Below are positions 55,451 through 64,000 of a stretch of DNA of 64,000 nucleotides, piece by piece (the first letter of the stretch is position 1; each line of letters starts with the position of its first letter). The position numbers and the translations under genes were made by a program. Origin of the DNA: Favolaschia claudopus (lineage: Eukaryota; Basidiomycota; Agaricomycetes; Agaricales; Mycenaceae); the NCBI GenBank assembly GCA_037176885.1, contig JAWWNJ010000099.1, forward strand, positions 496,001 through 560,000, written 5' to 3'. The notes under the pieces were generated by a model, which did not search any database, was not told the DNA's origin, and saw only the letters and a list, made by a program, of their open reading frames with translations.

Positions 55451-56144
55451 TACATAAGTATATTTATCACAGCACATGAGGTTCAAACAGGCCAATTGAA
55501 CTTGAGCTGAGCAAGAGTTGAACCAAAGTTGAGGCGGCACTCGGAAACATTCGGCGCGCAGTCCGAAGTCACATGACAGTGACAGTGACGGCTGGACAGT
55601 GCTTACAAACCACCTGGACGGAGATTTGTAAGCATCTGCATTCCGGAGCCCTATAGTACTCGTCATCACAGAAAGTAACCGGAAATTTGATCGGTTTGGG
55701 CCAAATTTGTAGTTTTTTGTGGTGAATTTTTTATGAACATAATGTTTGGCATCTACTGACATCTCATGCACTGGTCATCTTAGCCAGGAAAATTCAGTAC
55801 ATAAGTATATTTATCACAGCACATGAGGTTCAAACAGGCCAATTGAACTTGAGCTGAGCAAGAGTTGAACCAAAGTTGAGGCGGCACTCGGAAACATTCG
55901 GCGCGCAGTCCGAAGTCACATGACAGTGACAGTGACGGCTGGACAGTGCTTACAAACCACCTGGACGGAGATTTGTAAGCATCTGCATTCCGGAGCCCTA
56001 TAGTACTCGTCATCACAGAAAGTAACCGGAAATTTGATCGGTTTGGGCCAAATTTGTAGTTTTTTGTGGTGAATTTTTTATGAACATAATGTTTGGCATC
56101 TACTGACATCTCATGCACTGGTCATCTTAGCCAGGAAAATTCAG
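55451..56144. repeat. two tandem copies of a 347 bp unit
   Basis: Units begin TACATAAGTATATTTATCAC at 55451 and 55798 and end AGGAAAATTCAG. They appear identical by eye. The unit spans the junction between the outer repeat and the left end of the nested element, so the duplication came after that insertion. Confidence 0.95.
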
Positions 56145-56888
56145 TACAGCTCGTAGATTGAGAATAACTTTGGCACTTGTGATTTTGCGCAATTCGACAA
56201 AAGCGCAGCATTGGACAATGATTTTGGCACATAGTTATGAGTTTGATACTCTTGGGTAGCAGATATGTATGGAATGATTCCACAGCACAAGAATTGGACC
56301 GGAAAGATAAGTGCAAATGCAAAGTCTAGGCAAGTTTTGTCCGAGGGCACACAAGTTCACAACAAACATAAACAGATTTGCGTGCTGCAACATTTTCACA
56401 GCTGTAAGTCATATTTTAAAGGGCAGTTGTTTCCAAACTGTCTGTAACTACAAGATAAGACGCTGAACTAGTATTATGCGTCATTCGTGTACCTCCCAAC
56501 AGTTTCATTTCGAACCAAAACCACAATTTCAACAATTCTGGCTAAGATCTTTGCATGCACCTTTTCTTGCCAATATTGCAGATTGAAGGTCATACAAAAG
56601 GCTGCTCAGGGTACCCCTAAGTCTGAACAACTACCATATCACACCACAATCACCCTACATGCGTCTCAAACAGGGATTTGGTTATATTCTCTGCATTATT
56701 CACAGTCAAACTACTGCAAACCGAGGCACTCTCGAATTTGTGCAGACTCCTGGTCAACGTATACAACGGCAATCTTCTTCAAACTCATACGGGGTAAATG
56801 GAACATACTAAACTACAATATAGGATATAAGTTCCGTGAGAAAACACGTGACCGCGTCAAAACAGGTTACTTTCTGTGATGACGAGTA
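56004..56888. mobile_element. nested inverted-repeat element
   Basis: TACTCGTCATCACAGAAAGT starts here and its reverse complement ends at 56888. Copy A of the outer repeat reads GAGCCCTATACCGATGAATG without interruption, while copy C has this element between CCCTATA and TACCGATG. That comparison shows an insertion at a TA-containing site. It is about 885 bp and non-coding. Confidence 0.75.
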
Positions 56889-56919
56889 TATACCGATGAA
56901 TGGGGAAGCAAGCTTCCCC

Positions 56920-56940
56920 ATGACAGTTTTGACGTTTGAT
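56920..56940. repeat. right copy of the 21 bp flanking duplication
   Basis: It matches 53825-53845 exactly. Confidence 0.85.
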
Positions 56941-57021
56941 TGATTTTCGTGATGGTGGATGTGGGGACCTAGGAAGATCTGGGCCACTTCCATTGGAGGA
57001 CCTACCATAACCCCGCTTGCT

Positions 57022-58640
57022 ATGTCCAACGTCGACGCTGTATTCGGGCACTCGTCATCGAGCAATACACAATCTACGAGCTCAGAACACATCGAAAGCT
57101 TCCCACGAGCCGCCGCCGAGTCAGATCTGCTCTCAATCGGCCGCGATGAGCGTGTTTCGGAGGTATCGAGCAAGAGCAGCATTGAGCCGTCACTCGCCCT
57201 CGACGATGACGATGAGCACGATCTTCCTGAGCTTGACTCGGATGATGACAACCTGGAGGAAGACATCAACACGGACTCGGAGCCCAGTCAATCGCGCTGC
57301 CCATCACCAACGCCATCCATTGACGGCGATGAAGAGCTTGACCCCGATGAGTTGAAAGCTGGCACCACTGATTCCGCCGAGTCTCCCCACGTCCTTCGCA
57401 CGCGAGCCCTACGACAGACACTTGAGCAGCTGTCCGAAGATGAGATTGAGCGCCGGATGCTTGCAAATCTCGAGGCACTTAAGAACACTGGCTTTGATCT
57501 CGCACTAATGCTAGACTTTCTGTGCGATGGGAAATACACCACTCGCAACGCAACAATCCGTTATGCACGAACGGCCCTCATGTGTAGCGATGAGCTACCC
57601 AACATCTTCCGCTGCTGCTTGAAGCCTCCGCGATGGAGTGCCTCTGCAAAGAAGAAGCGTGCAACGGGCGGTCGGAAAGGGCTTGGAGATGGATGCCTTG
57701 GGTCCGCTTCTGACCACCGACACTGCAACAGATGTACGGGCTGAGAGCTTGACAGGCTTTACATTTCTCGAGCTTCATGCACGCATGTCTGTTGTTGCTC
57801 CGACCCTCGTCCAGTTTATGGACTCGCTTCCTAGGCGGCGTTCTTCCCCAGTTGTAAGTAAATCTATATTGTATACATTCAAGCTCAAACTGCTTCTAGA
57901 TCACGGTCACCACCATCTCTCAGCTCATGTACCAAAACAATTGGTCCAACAACCGTCTCCAAAAGACATTTTCAATCTACTTCAAATTCAAGGGTCTGAC
58001 TGCAAAAGGATTTGATGTCCTTCATGCGCTCGGGCTGGTGATGAGCCATTCATGGATCAGCAAGGCGATTCGTCGTATGTCACGGATGACACTTGACGAG
58101 CTGCGCGAGCTGGTGCAAAAATAACCCTGGGTGCTCACCTATGACAATGTTGTTATCCTGTTCAAGATCTTCTCGCAACGTCTCGAAAACCTGCAGAAGC
58201 TTACAAGCGGAACAGCGGCAACAGCATATCTCAAACCCGGTGCGACTCCCCTCCCCGCAAGTGCAAATCAAGATTTGAAAGAGCAACGTGCTGCGAACCT
58301 CGACTCGAACTATTCGACGTGTCCTTGACCTTGCAGCTGTCGGCAACAAGAAGTTGCGGCCCTATTATGCTTGGCTGCTTCTCGCTGCGCTTATTCACTC
58401 TCCTGACTTTGACCTCTCCACATACAAATTCAAAGATCACACTCTCCTCCAGAAACCACCCCCTCTTAATCCTCTTCCTATTGGCAAAGATGCGAAGTCA
58501 ATGCAGTTTCTGCTTAGCTCCGTTAATCAGCCAGAGGCTTCAAGGGTCAAGATTGATGCTACATGTACTATTACTTCGGCTATAATTACTTGTGCCTCCT
58601 CTTTCTGGTCAACCCTATTTAAATGTAAGATATGGTCTGT
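57022..58640 (+). pseudogene. DUF6589-like protein, decayed
   Basis: The start at 57022 (MSNVDAVFGHSSSSNTQSTS) opens an acidic, disordered N-terminus (LALDDDDEHDLPELDSDDDN). Next come IERRMLANLEALKNTGFDLA and LDFLCDGKYTTRNATIRYAR. Later exons give ISQLMYQNNWSNNRLQKTFS, FDVLHALGLVMSHSWISKAI and PWVLTYDNVVILFKIFSQRL, which fits the DUF6589 family of mushroom genomes as I recall it. An in-frame TAA separates LVQK from PWVLTYDN near 58122. Frame changes near 57690 and 58270 are also needed to reach RPPYYAWLLL-like and GKDAKSMQFLLSSVN segments. The family is thought to be transposon-related. The C-terminal part is lost at about 58640. Confidence 0.6.
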
Positions 58641-58916
58641 AGTTGACTGGGCAGGGGCTTGGGTCTGTGGTTGAACTTTTGGAAGTCATGATTAAAATGT
58701 GGGAGAAGTGAGATTAAAACTCAGCAATGAAAGCCCCTACTTCCACCTTAATTGGTGTGGCCTTTTTACCTGTATGACTGGATAATATCTTTGTGAATTC
58801 TTCCCTCTCACACAATCCAGTACACGAGAGAAGTTGAAAAAAAAGGGGGGACCACCTCCCGGAATTGAACCCTCGTCCATCAAATCGTCACGTGATGTGT
58901 CCGGGGCTAAGGGAGC
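58641..58916. other. short intergenic with tRNA-like B-box
   Basis: GGTTCAATTCC followed by a run of eight T on the minus strand (about 58838-58885) resembles a polymerase III B-box and terminator. No cloverleaf can be drawn. No gene is seen. Confidence 0.3.
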
Positions 58917-59105
58917 TGGACCCTGTGGCAAATGCCCCCTGTATGAAAGATGGAAAATGTTCAAAGGGCTATCCAAAGCCATTTCAGGCCGAGACACGAC
59001 TAGCTGAGGATGGATATGCAATTTATGCAAGACCACAAAATGGTGTTACTTTTATTGACAAGGGCAAGACTATAGATAACCGCTGGGTATGGAGGCCCAC
59101 CACGC
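58917..59105 (+). pseudogene. Helitron Rep/helicase scrap
   Basis: The frame reads NAPCMKDGKCSKGYPKPFQA, then ETRLAEDGYAIYARP and KGKTIDNRWV. This is the conserved C-MKDGKC-KxYPKPF ... DNRWVVPYN segment of the Helitron helicase-like N-terminal domain, as I recall it. It breaks after RWV. Only about 60 residues survive. No Helitron end was found. Confidence 0.65.
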
Positions 59106-61495
59106 TCAGTATGGGGGGCCGACTCGATTAGACCGCCTAGGTGCACAATGTGACGGGCGGAGGTCTTGATCGGCGACATCCAGAGCAGCAGCGAAGACTA
59201 CGGAGCCGATAATACGATGACCAGAAGACCGCCACAGCTGCAACGGGCGGACACGTTCCGACTGGGCCAGAGACCCAAGTGGGTCAGCGCCAACAGTCTT
59301 CGATCCGCGACCGCGTGTGCTGGAGAGCCACGACACAGCGTCGACGCTCTACCAGAGAGAATGCTGGGTCGTATTGGGTCGGAAGTTTATTTGGCAAGTT
59401 TTACGCTTACTCGAGTCCACTCGCTGAGGGGGAGGGTTAGCGGTAATTATTTACCACTCTTTACTTTCCAGCATACTGTACTCTCGTAAGCATTACGTAG
59501 TCTTTGTGCGTTTGTAACCGGAACCACGACGTTCTCTACACAAACGCAGTTTCTTTCGACTTCTCGTCTTGACCGTTCGATACGGGCGATACCGAACAGC
59601 AAATTACGCTGACATTGCCTTCTTGCTCAAATGCGCCTTTGCGTTGTTTCGTGGGGGCAGGCATGAGAAGAGAAGAGCAAGATGACAGATCCGAATGGAA
59701 CGGGTGCAATTTCTCGGCCAGCTGGGCCCGAGAGAGAAAGGCTCATTAATCATGTCCGTGGAGGATTATGTCCGAAAAAGGCATACTCGTGTGATCCGAT
59801 GAGTTCCGGGTCACATGAGTGGTGCTGTCAATCAAATTCTTGTCATCTTACCTCGTCGCGTCGCGCTTTACACAACCCGTCCCTACCGCACATGAACGGA
59901 GGAGCTAGAAGTAACCCTGGAAGAAGAAGACCCCCCAGAAACATCGCTAATTCTCATCGGATTCCCCCCCGCAATCCATCGCACCCCAAGTACCTGCTTT
60001 CGACCTGCGCACCTCCATCCCTTCGTGCCCGGAATGCGGCGGAGCAAGAATTTATTGTCTTAAACCTTCTGGAAAGCAATACTTGATTTAGAATCTTCAT
60101 TTGGGTGTCCAGGGGAGAATTGAGATTGCTTGAGCAATGAGGAAGGCGCAAGTCCGAATATCGGTGTGTGTTTTTCACTGACGTCCAGACGGTTCTCCCT
60201 GACCTAATCTTCAGATGCTCTTATTATGTTTGCCGCACGGCCCGCACCTGTGCATTAGGCCAAATAGTTGTCTAGACTTTGAAATCAACAGAGCTCACAT
60301 GTAGTTCAAACTACTACCTCGGATTCATCACGTAGGATTGGGTTGAACGGTGAGCTCAAATAGCATGATTGAGACTAGCAAGACCTGTACGCGTTGAATT
60401 GAGAAATAAATTCTGTTGAGATCAAGTCGAAGTTCGAGGTTCAGGTCCGTAACAGTCTGGTTGTCAGAAAAAAATGGGGAACATGTGGAGGTCCTACTTG
60501 GTCTCATCCGGGATAGAATGTGCAGAACACTAAATTTATGTGATAATTTGAGACGGACGAGGAAGGGGACTCGTGCGCGAGAGATTCACGGAAGATGTGT
60601 AGAACTTTCAGATTTGCATGGTTTTGAGTGTTTAGCCCAAGTAGTCAAATAAGTTGTGCTTGATTAAGTGCTATAAGTACTGTCTCTAACACAAATAAGG
60701 CCTCAGAGTATTGTTGGGAAGCATCTGAAGGCAATTGTACGTGAATTAGAATGGGTCATCGGCTTTTTCGGACGGAGTGTGAGAACGGCCGAGGAAGCTT
60801 CCGAGAAGATCTTGAATTTGATTGGCTGAGAGTATGTCCCAAGGAGGCAGCTGCTCCGAAAGGACATACCTCTTACCATATTTTGAATACCTCTGATCTG
60901 CCTAATCAGGGCATAAGAAATCAAGCTTGCAATTGCTTTGGAGGGCGCTACAGTGATTTTGAAGCGCTGATTTCTTGGAAACAGAGTCTCAGGTACATAG
61001 TGAGTCTCTCCCTTTTCTCTCCCTTTCTCTTTTCTTTTCGCAACTTGAAAACTTGGATTCCGCCGGCTCTCCACAGACATAATTCATAAGCCCTTTTCCC
61101 CCCCCTCGTCGTCCGTCCTCAACAGGGGCTACCTTGCCAATCGTGATTTACCTACCTTACAATGATCTACCTCAGCAACATTCAAAGCTACAGTCATCAC
61201 TGCTTACAACCCATACCTCTCGGTGGGGGGGTTATGAGCGTTTTATGGGTTATGGCAGGTAAATATCACGTAATTTGGGCACTTTTACACTGTAAACTGA
61301 GAAAACTTTGCCCCCAAAATTATTGGCTATGACAGTGGACTGTACCTCTATAGCTCAACGACGTGGTTTGCCTTAACTTCAGCCCCCCTTTTACCGAAAT
61401 ATCGCTCCGTAACGAAGGACCAATGGAGGCTCCTGTGGCAAAGATAAGCATCGAAGATAAGCATCGGAGATTCTCGTCAACAGTTGGTATTGTTA
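59106..61495. other. 2.4 kb without a supported gene
   Basis: Scattered ORFs of 75-134 codons lack recognisable motifs. A 43 bp segment at 59620-59662 repeats 49330-49374. The CT-rich block at about 60990-61095 resembles 2430-2560 and ends GACATAATTCATAAGCCC. GATAAGCATCG is repeated near 61442-61465. Nothing else is recognised. Confidence 0.3.
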
Positions 61496-61770
61496 CAGCT
61501 GTTTTACGGATTTTGTCCGGTTTTTGATCGAGTGGGGCATTTCGTTTCTTGTTTACACCTGTATGCCTCTGAGTCGCCGTATGGCTCCACTCTGACCTCA
61601 GATTGGGCTATTTCCAGCATTTTGCTCTACCAGTGAATTCAGTGGGGCTGCGGTGGAGCGGTTGAACTGCCTCCGGCTCCTCGGCGAGGGTATGCACCAG
61701 CAATCACAGGTAAACAACTTTTGAAAAACCCCACTCCATCAAAAACCGGACAAAATCCGTAAAACAGCTG
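61496..61770. mobile_element. TA-flanked MITE at the 3' end of a terpene synthase
   Basis: Inverted repeats of more than 40 bp start CAGCTGTTTTACGGATTTTG and run to GAGTGGGG, with one mismatch. TA flanks both ends (61494-61495 and 61771-61772). The 275 bp element has no coding potential. Its right end directly abuts the last readable codons of the sesquiterpene synthase. Confidence 0.88.
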
Positions 61771-61772
61771 TA

Positions 61773-62970
61773 CTCAACGATCCAGTTTGCGAGACCTTCT
61801 ACGTAGATCTGCACTTGTTCGTCGATCGACGGGGACCACGACGGTATTTTGAGCCGATAGTCTACGAAACGGTCAATGGACTCTTTGCACTTCCGCCCCA
61901 CAATATCCACCGCCGGCTGCAGCTCCAAACCGAGCTCATTCATAACCACAGTAATCATATTGTGCGTATCGCCCTATGTCTAGATTTTAGACTGGTTGAG
62001 TGAATTACAGTCAAAGGCACCTTCGCATGTTCGACGCGATACGAGAAAATGTCCTTGATGAACTTGATCAGAACTTTTGAGTGGTTACAGCCAGAACATA
62101 CATTCGACCATGTCACAAGGTCATTTGCGGCTTCGCCCAGACTTACAATCACGGAATGTTCCATGACGGTGTCTGGAAGATTCAGGTTGTTGGCATATCT
62201 ACCGTATGCAGTCAGATGTACTACATATCTATAGAGCTGTTAAGTGATCACTCTATCAGAGCAAACGAAGGTTTGCAACCTGCAAATTCTGGTTATGAGA
62301 AGGGAATATGCCAATGATGTATAAATATACCGGACGTGTCTCGACGGAGAGAAATATAGGAGTCGGGATTGGGAATTGCTCCCGAGGCTCGATCTTGAGC
62401 CTGCTGTTGAATGCTCTGAAAAAACAGGCCAAAGGTTTTAATAAACTAGGGTCTTTGAGTTGGCGGATGTCGCGTCAGAAACGGCTATTTACTCGCTGCT
62501 GCGTTCCTGCCGAGGCAGTCAAGACCATTGGCCTATAAAAACTGGACGGGACTTGTAAATTGTGTGGCGGCTGTGAAGAAGAAAGAGCGTACTCTTTTGT
62601 CATCTTCCCGACGTGAGAAGCCCGGTACGTGTGCGGGTTACGCAGAGTGCTCAGCACAGTATCCGCGGTGGCTGCTATAGACAAGTCATTCATGTCGTCC
62701 GAGAGGTTGTCGAGGAAAAATAGGTATGTCAAAAAGCTTGTCGTTGCAAACACGCAAGTGAGGTGCACTTGCAGTGGGGTAACACATTGCAGTGAGTCGT
62801 CCACAGTTGAGCCCATGAAGTCTACGGAGAGCATCGCTCGGCATATTCCTCTGCTTAACGAGCCATCTATTTGTTTCAGACGCAATCTGTTTTCGGTGTC
62901 TGTTGATGTGTATCTGAAATGAGCAGTGTGACACAAGGCAGGGCACAATGAATGTGGTTGGGGCACCCAT
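61773..62970 (-). pseudogene. sesquiterpene synthase, class I, broken
   Basis: This family cyclises farnesyl diphosphate. The start at 62970 reads MGAPTTFIVPCLVSHCSFQI and runs to HLRVCND. The Asp-rich motif appears one base out of frame as FFLDNLSDDMND (near 62700). HVGKMTKE follows, then after a likely intron LTASAGTQQRVNSRF with an in-frame TGA. After a further intron comes QAQDRASGAIPNPDSYISLR ending RRDTS, then after another intron CKPSFALIE. Next are LPDTVMEHSVIVSLGEAAND and the split NSE/DTE metal motif ND-IFSYRVE (near 62030-62110). The last exon gives ITVVMNELGLELQPAVD and PSWSPSIDEQVQIYVEGLAN, ending at the MITE. A frameshift, a stop and a lost C-terminus show it is not functional as read. 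Key metal-binding residues are still present. Confidence 0.8.
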
Positions 62971-63186
62971 TGTAACCTTGAAGTTTCAGTGAGTTCCTGG
63001 CCGAAGATTATATCTTTATGCGGCCGCATTGCTCCGCTCCGAAACCGGGATGAGGATCGCATATAAAGATAGATTCTGATAGTCCGCATCCATAAACATC
63101 CGACTCGATGTTAGCCCCGCGAGGGGATGGAACAGATAATCTTTTACTGTGCCCATACCGCCACCACCTGGTGCGAGCCTTGCCTA
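62971..63186. other. upstream flank of the terpene synthase pseudogene
   Basis: About 200 bp lie between the start codon and the MITE target duplication. No TATA box or other feature could be supported. Confidence 0.3.
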
Positions 63187-63194
63187 ATATAGTG

Positions 63195-63841
63195 TAGTGC
63201 TGTCCAAAATTATAATACGAAAAATTATAACAATATTATATCATGGATAATACGGATACGATACGAGCCTGGCAGGTCGCTCAGATTATTAATACGCAAT
63301 GTTATAATATAATTATAATACGAGTATAATACGATATGACAGGACCGTATTATGCATATTATTTTTGTATCATTTCAGGGGAGACTCCGGCTGGAGGTAG
63401 GCCTTGGAGCTGGTCATTCTCAACCTTCCGAGCCTCCTCCCGAGGAATTACTTTCAGTTACTAACTCCCTACAAATTCTTCACCAAAACATTCGGATCAG
63501 CGATTGATGATCGGCGTGATGGAAAGTCAGCACCCGGACTGGAAGGAAGAGTTGGCAAAATTTGTTGAAAATGAGACGGAACTGCTGCAATCCTGTTGCA
63601 GCACATTCACAGGCGCTCTATCAATTAAGCACAGCTGAGTGTCATTCTTCTGGGCTGAAAAAACTACCTTTAAAGGGGGTGAAGCCGTATTAAGATTATA
63701 ACAAAATTATATCACGATAAAAATTGTTATAATATGATATTGTTAGATACAGATACGATACGGCTCCAGAATCTGTGATATGATATTGGTATAATACGAT
63801 ATGGCAAAAATCGTATTATTATCGTAATATGGACAGCACTA
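63195..63841. mobile_element. hAT-type MITE with perfect 8 bp target duplication
   Basis: Ends are TAGTGCTGTCCA and TGGACAGCACTA. The direct repeat ATATAGTG flanks both sides (63187-63194 and 63842-63849). The subterminal regions are AT-rich with repeated ATAATACGATA words; the middle (about 63370-63680) is unique and non-coding. The TAGTGCTG start matches that of the large hAT copies in this window (TAGTGCTGCC), so a related transposase may have moved it. Size is 647 bp. Confidence 0.93.
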
Positions 63842-63849
63842 ATATAGTG

Positions 63850-64000
63850 GCTGTCGTCCAAGCCCGGTCGCCATTTGATTCTTTCTCTCATCGCGCCCGA
63901 CCATCTCCAATTGTGACTGACTGTGCTGCATTGTGCATTATCACAGAGGGTCTGCGAAGGGCCACGCGCCCGAAGCCATGCCAACTTGATTCTTCACCTT
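63850..64000. other. right window edge, no gene seen
   Basis: About 150 bp of unique sequence holds no supported feature. Confidence 0.3.

Larger units (their letters stand above)
53846..56919. mobile_element. palindrome-ended repeat element, copy C, with target duplication
   Basis: The left end is TGTTGGGTATGTGGACAATG with the palindrome TGTGGACAATGGTCCACA; the right end is GGGGAAGCAAGCTTCCCCA. Ends are TG..CA. A 21 bp direct repeat flanks the 3.07 kb unit. Its right 250 bp resemble the right end of copy A, including CTTACAAACCACCTGGACGG. A 347 bp tandem duplication and a nested inverted-repeat element lie inside. No transposase, integrase or reverse transcriptase was recognised. A 169-codon hydrophobic frame (54948-55457) is probably chance. 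Confidence 0.7.

Noticed and set aside
54948..55457. Hydrophobic 169-codon ORF as a membrane-protein gene
   Set aside because: It runs into the 347 bp repeat at its 3' end, has T-rich low-complexity composition, and no relative in the other copies of the element.
58838..58905. Possible tRNA gene on the minus strand
   Set aside because: There is a B-box-like GGTTCAATTCC and a T run but no matching T stem, A-box or cloverleaf.

Overview
This 64 kb window looks like a transposon-rich, gene-poor accessory region of a basidiomycete, probably Agaricomycetes. Three things point there. Introns are short (about 45-65 bp, GT..AG). The mobile elements include a Plavaka/KDZ-like transposase, a DUF6589-like protein, hAT, Helitron and IS630/Tc1 types. 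The host-type genes are a fungal sesquiterpene synthase, an XPG/PIN-like nuclease and an F-box/LRR-like protein. No rRNA, convincing tRNA, CRISPR array or operon was seen. The species cannot be named from sequence alone.

Layout. 0-5.2 kb: a repeat-motif cluster, a decayed Tc1 element (519-2120) and two short inverted-repeat elements. 5.2-8.5 kb: a TA-flanked IS630/Tc1-type transposon with a transposase and a convergent second gene. 8.6-11.7 kb: a deleted XPG-like nuclease, hypothetical exons, a non-LTR ORF1-like fragment with a poly-A run, and a perfect 35-bp-arm hairpin. 11.9-13.5 kb: an intact inverted copy of the Tc1 element. 13.5-22.5 kb: sparse sequence, a host gene whose intron carries a 1.23 kb TA-flanked element beginning in the splice donor, an LTR fragment, and a small multi-span membrane protein with a TATA box (22001-22513), the best host gene here.

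22.7-30.4 kb: a palindrome-ended repeat carrying a 3 x 356 bp tandem array and a long foldback element, then a Ty3-like gag fragment and a T-rich tract. 30.4-37.5 kb: a hAT copy abutting a second two-gene IS630/Tc1-type transposon. 37.5-42 kb: a motif-dense tract and a large hAT-like putative transposase. 42.9-48.4 kb: a fragment of the palindrome-ended repeat, an F-box-like fragment, a MITE, and a second hAT copy in inverted orientation, nearly identical to the first.

48.4-59.1 kb: a Plavaka/KDZ-like remnant with a duplicated last exon, an LTR, a zinc-knuckle gag-like fragment, a palindrome-ended repeat flanked by a 21-bp duplication, a DUF6589-like pseudogene and a Helitron scrap. 61.5-64 kb: a sesquiterpene synthase pseudogene whose 3' end abuts a TA-flanked MITE, and a hAT-type MITE with a perfect 8-bp target duplication.

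How it fits together. The elements are layered inside one another and inside host genes. The most interesting system is the two-gene IS630/Tc1-type transposon family, present twice. Each copy pairs a DD34E transposase with a convergent gene for a charged, Pro-rich protein ending in a SAM-like segment. Many broken frames here differ by a single base in a homopolymer, so sequencing error should be excluded before calling those copies dead.
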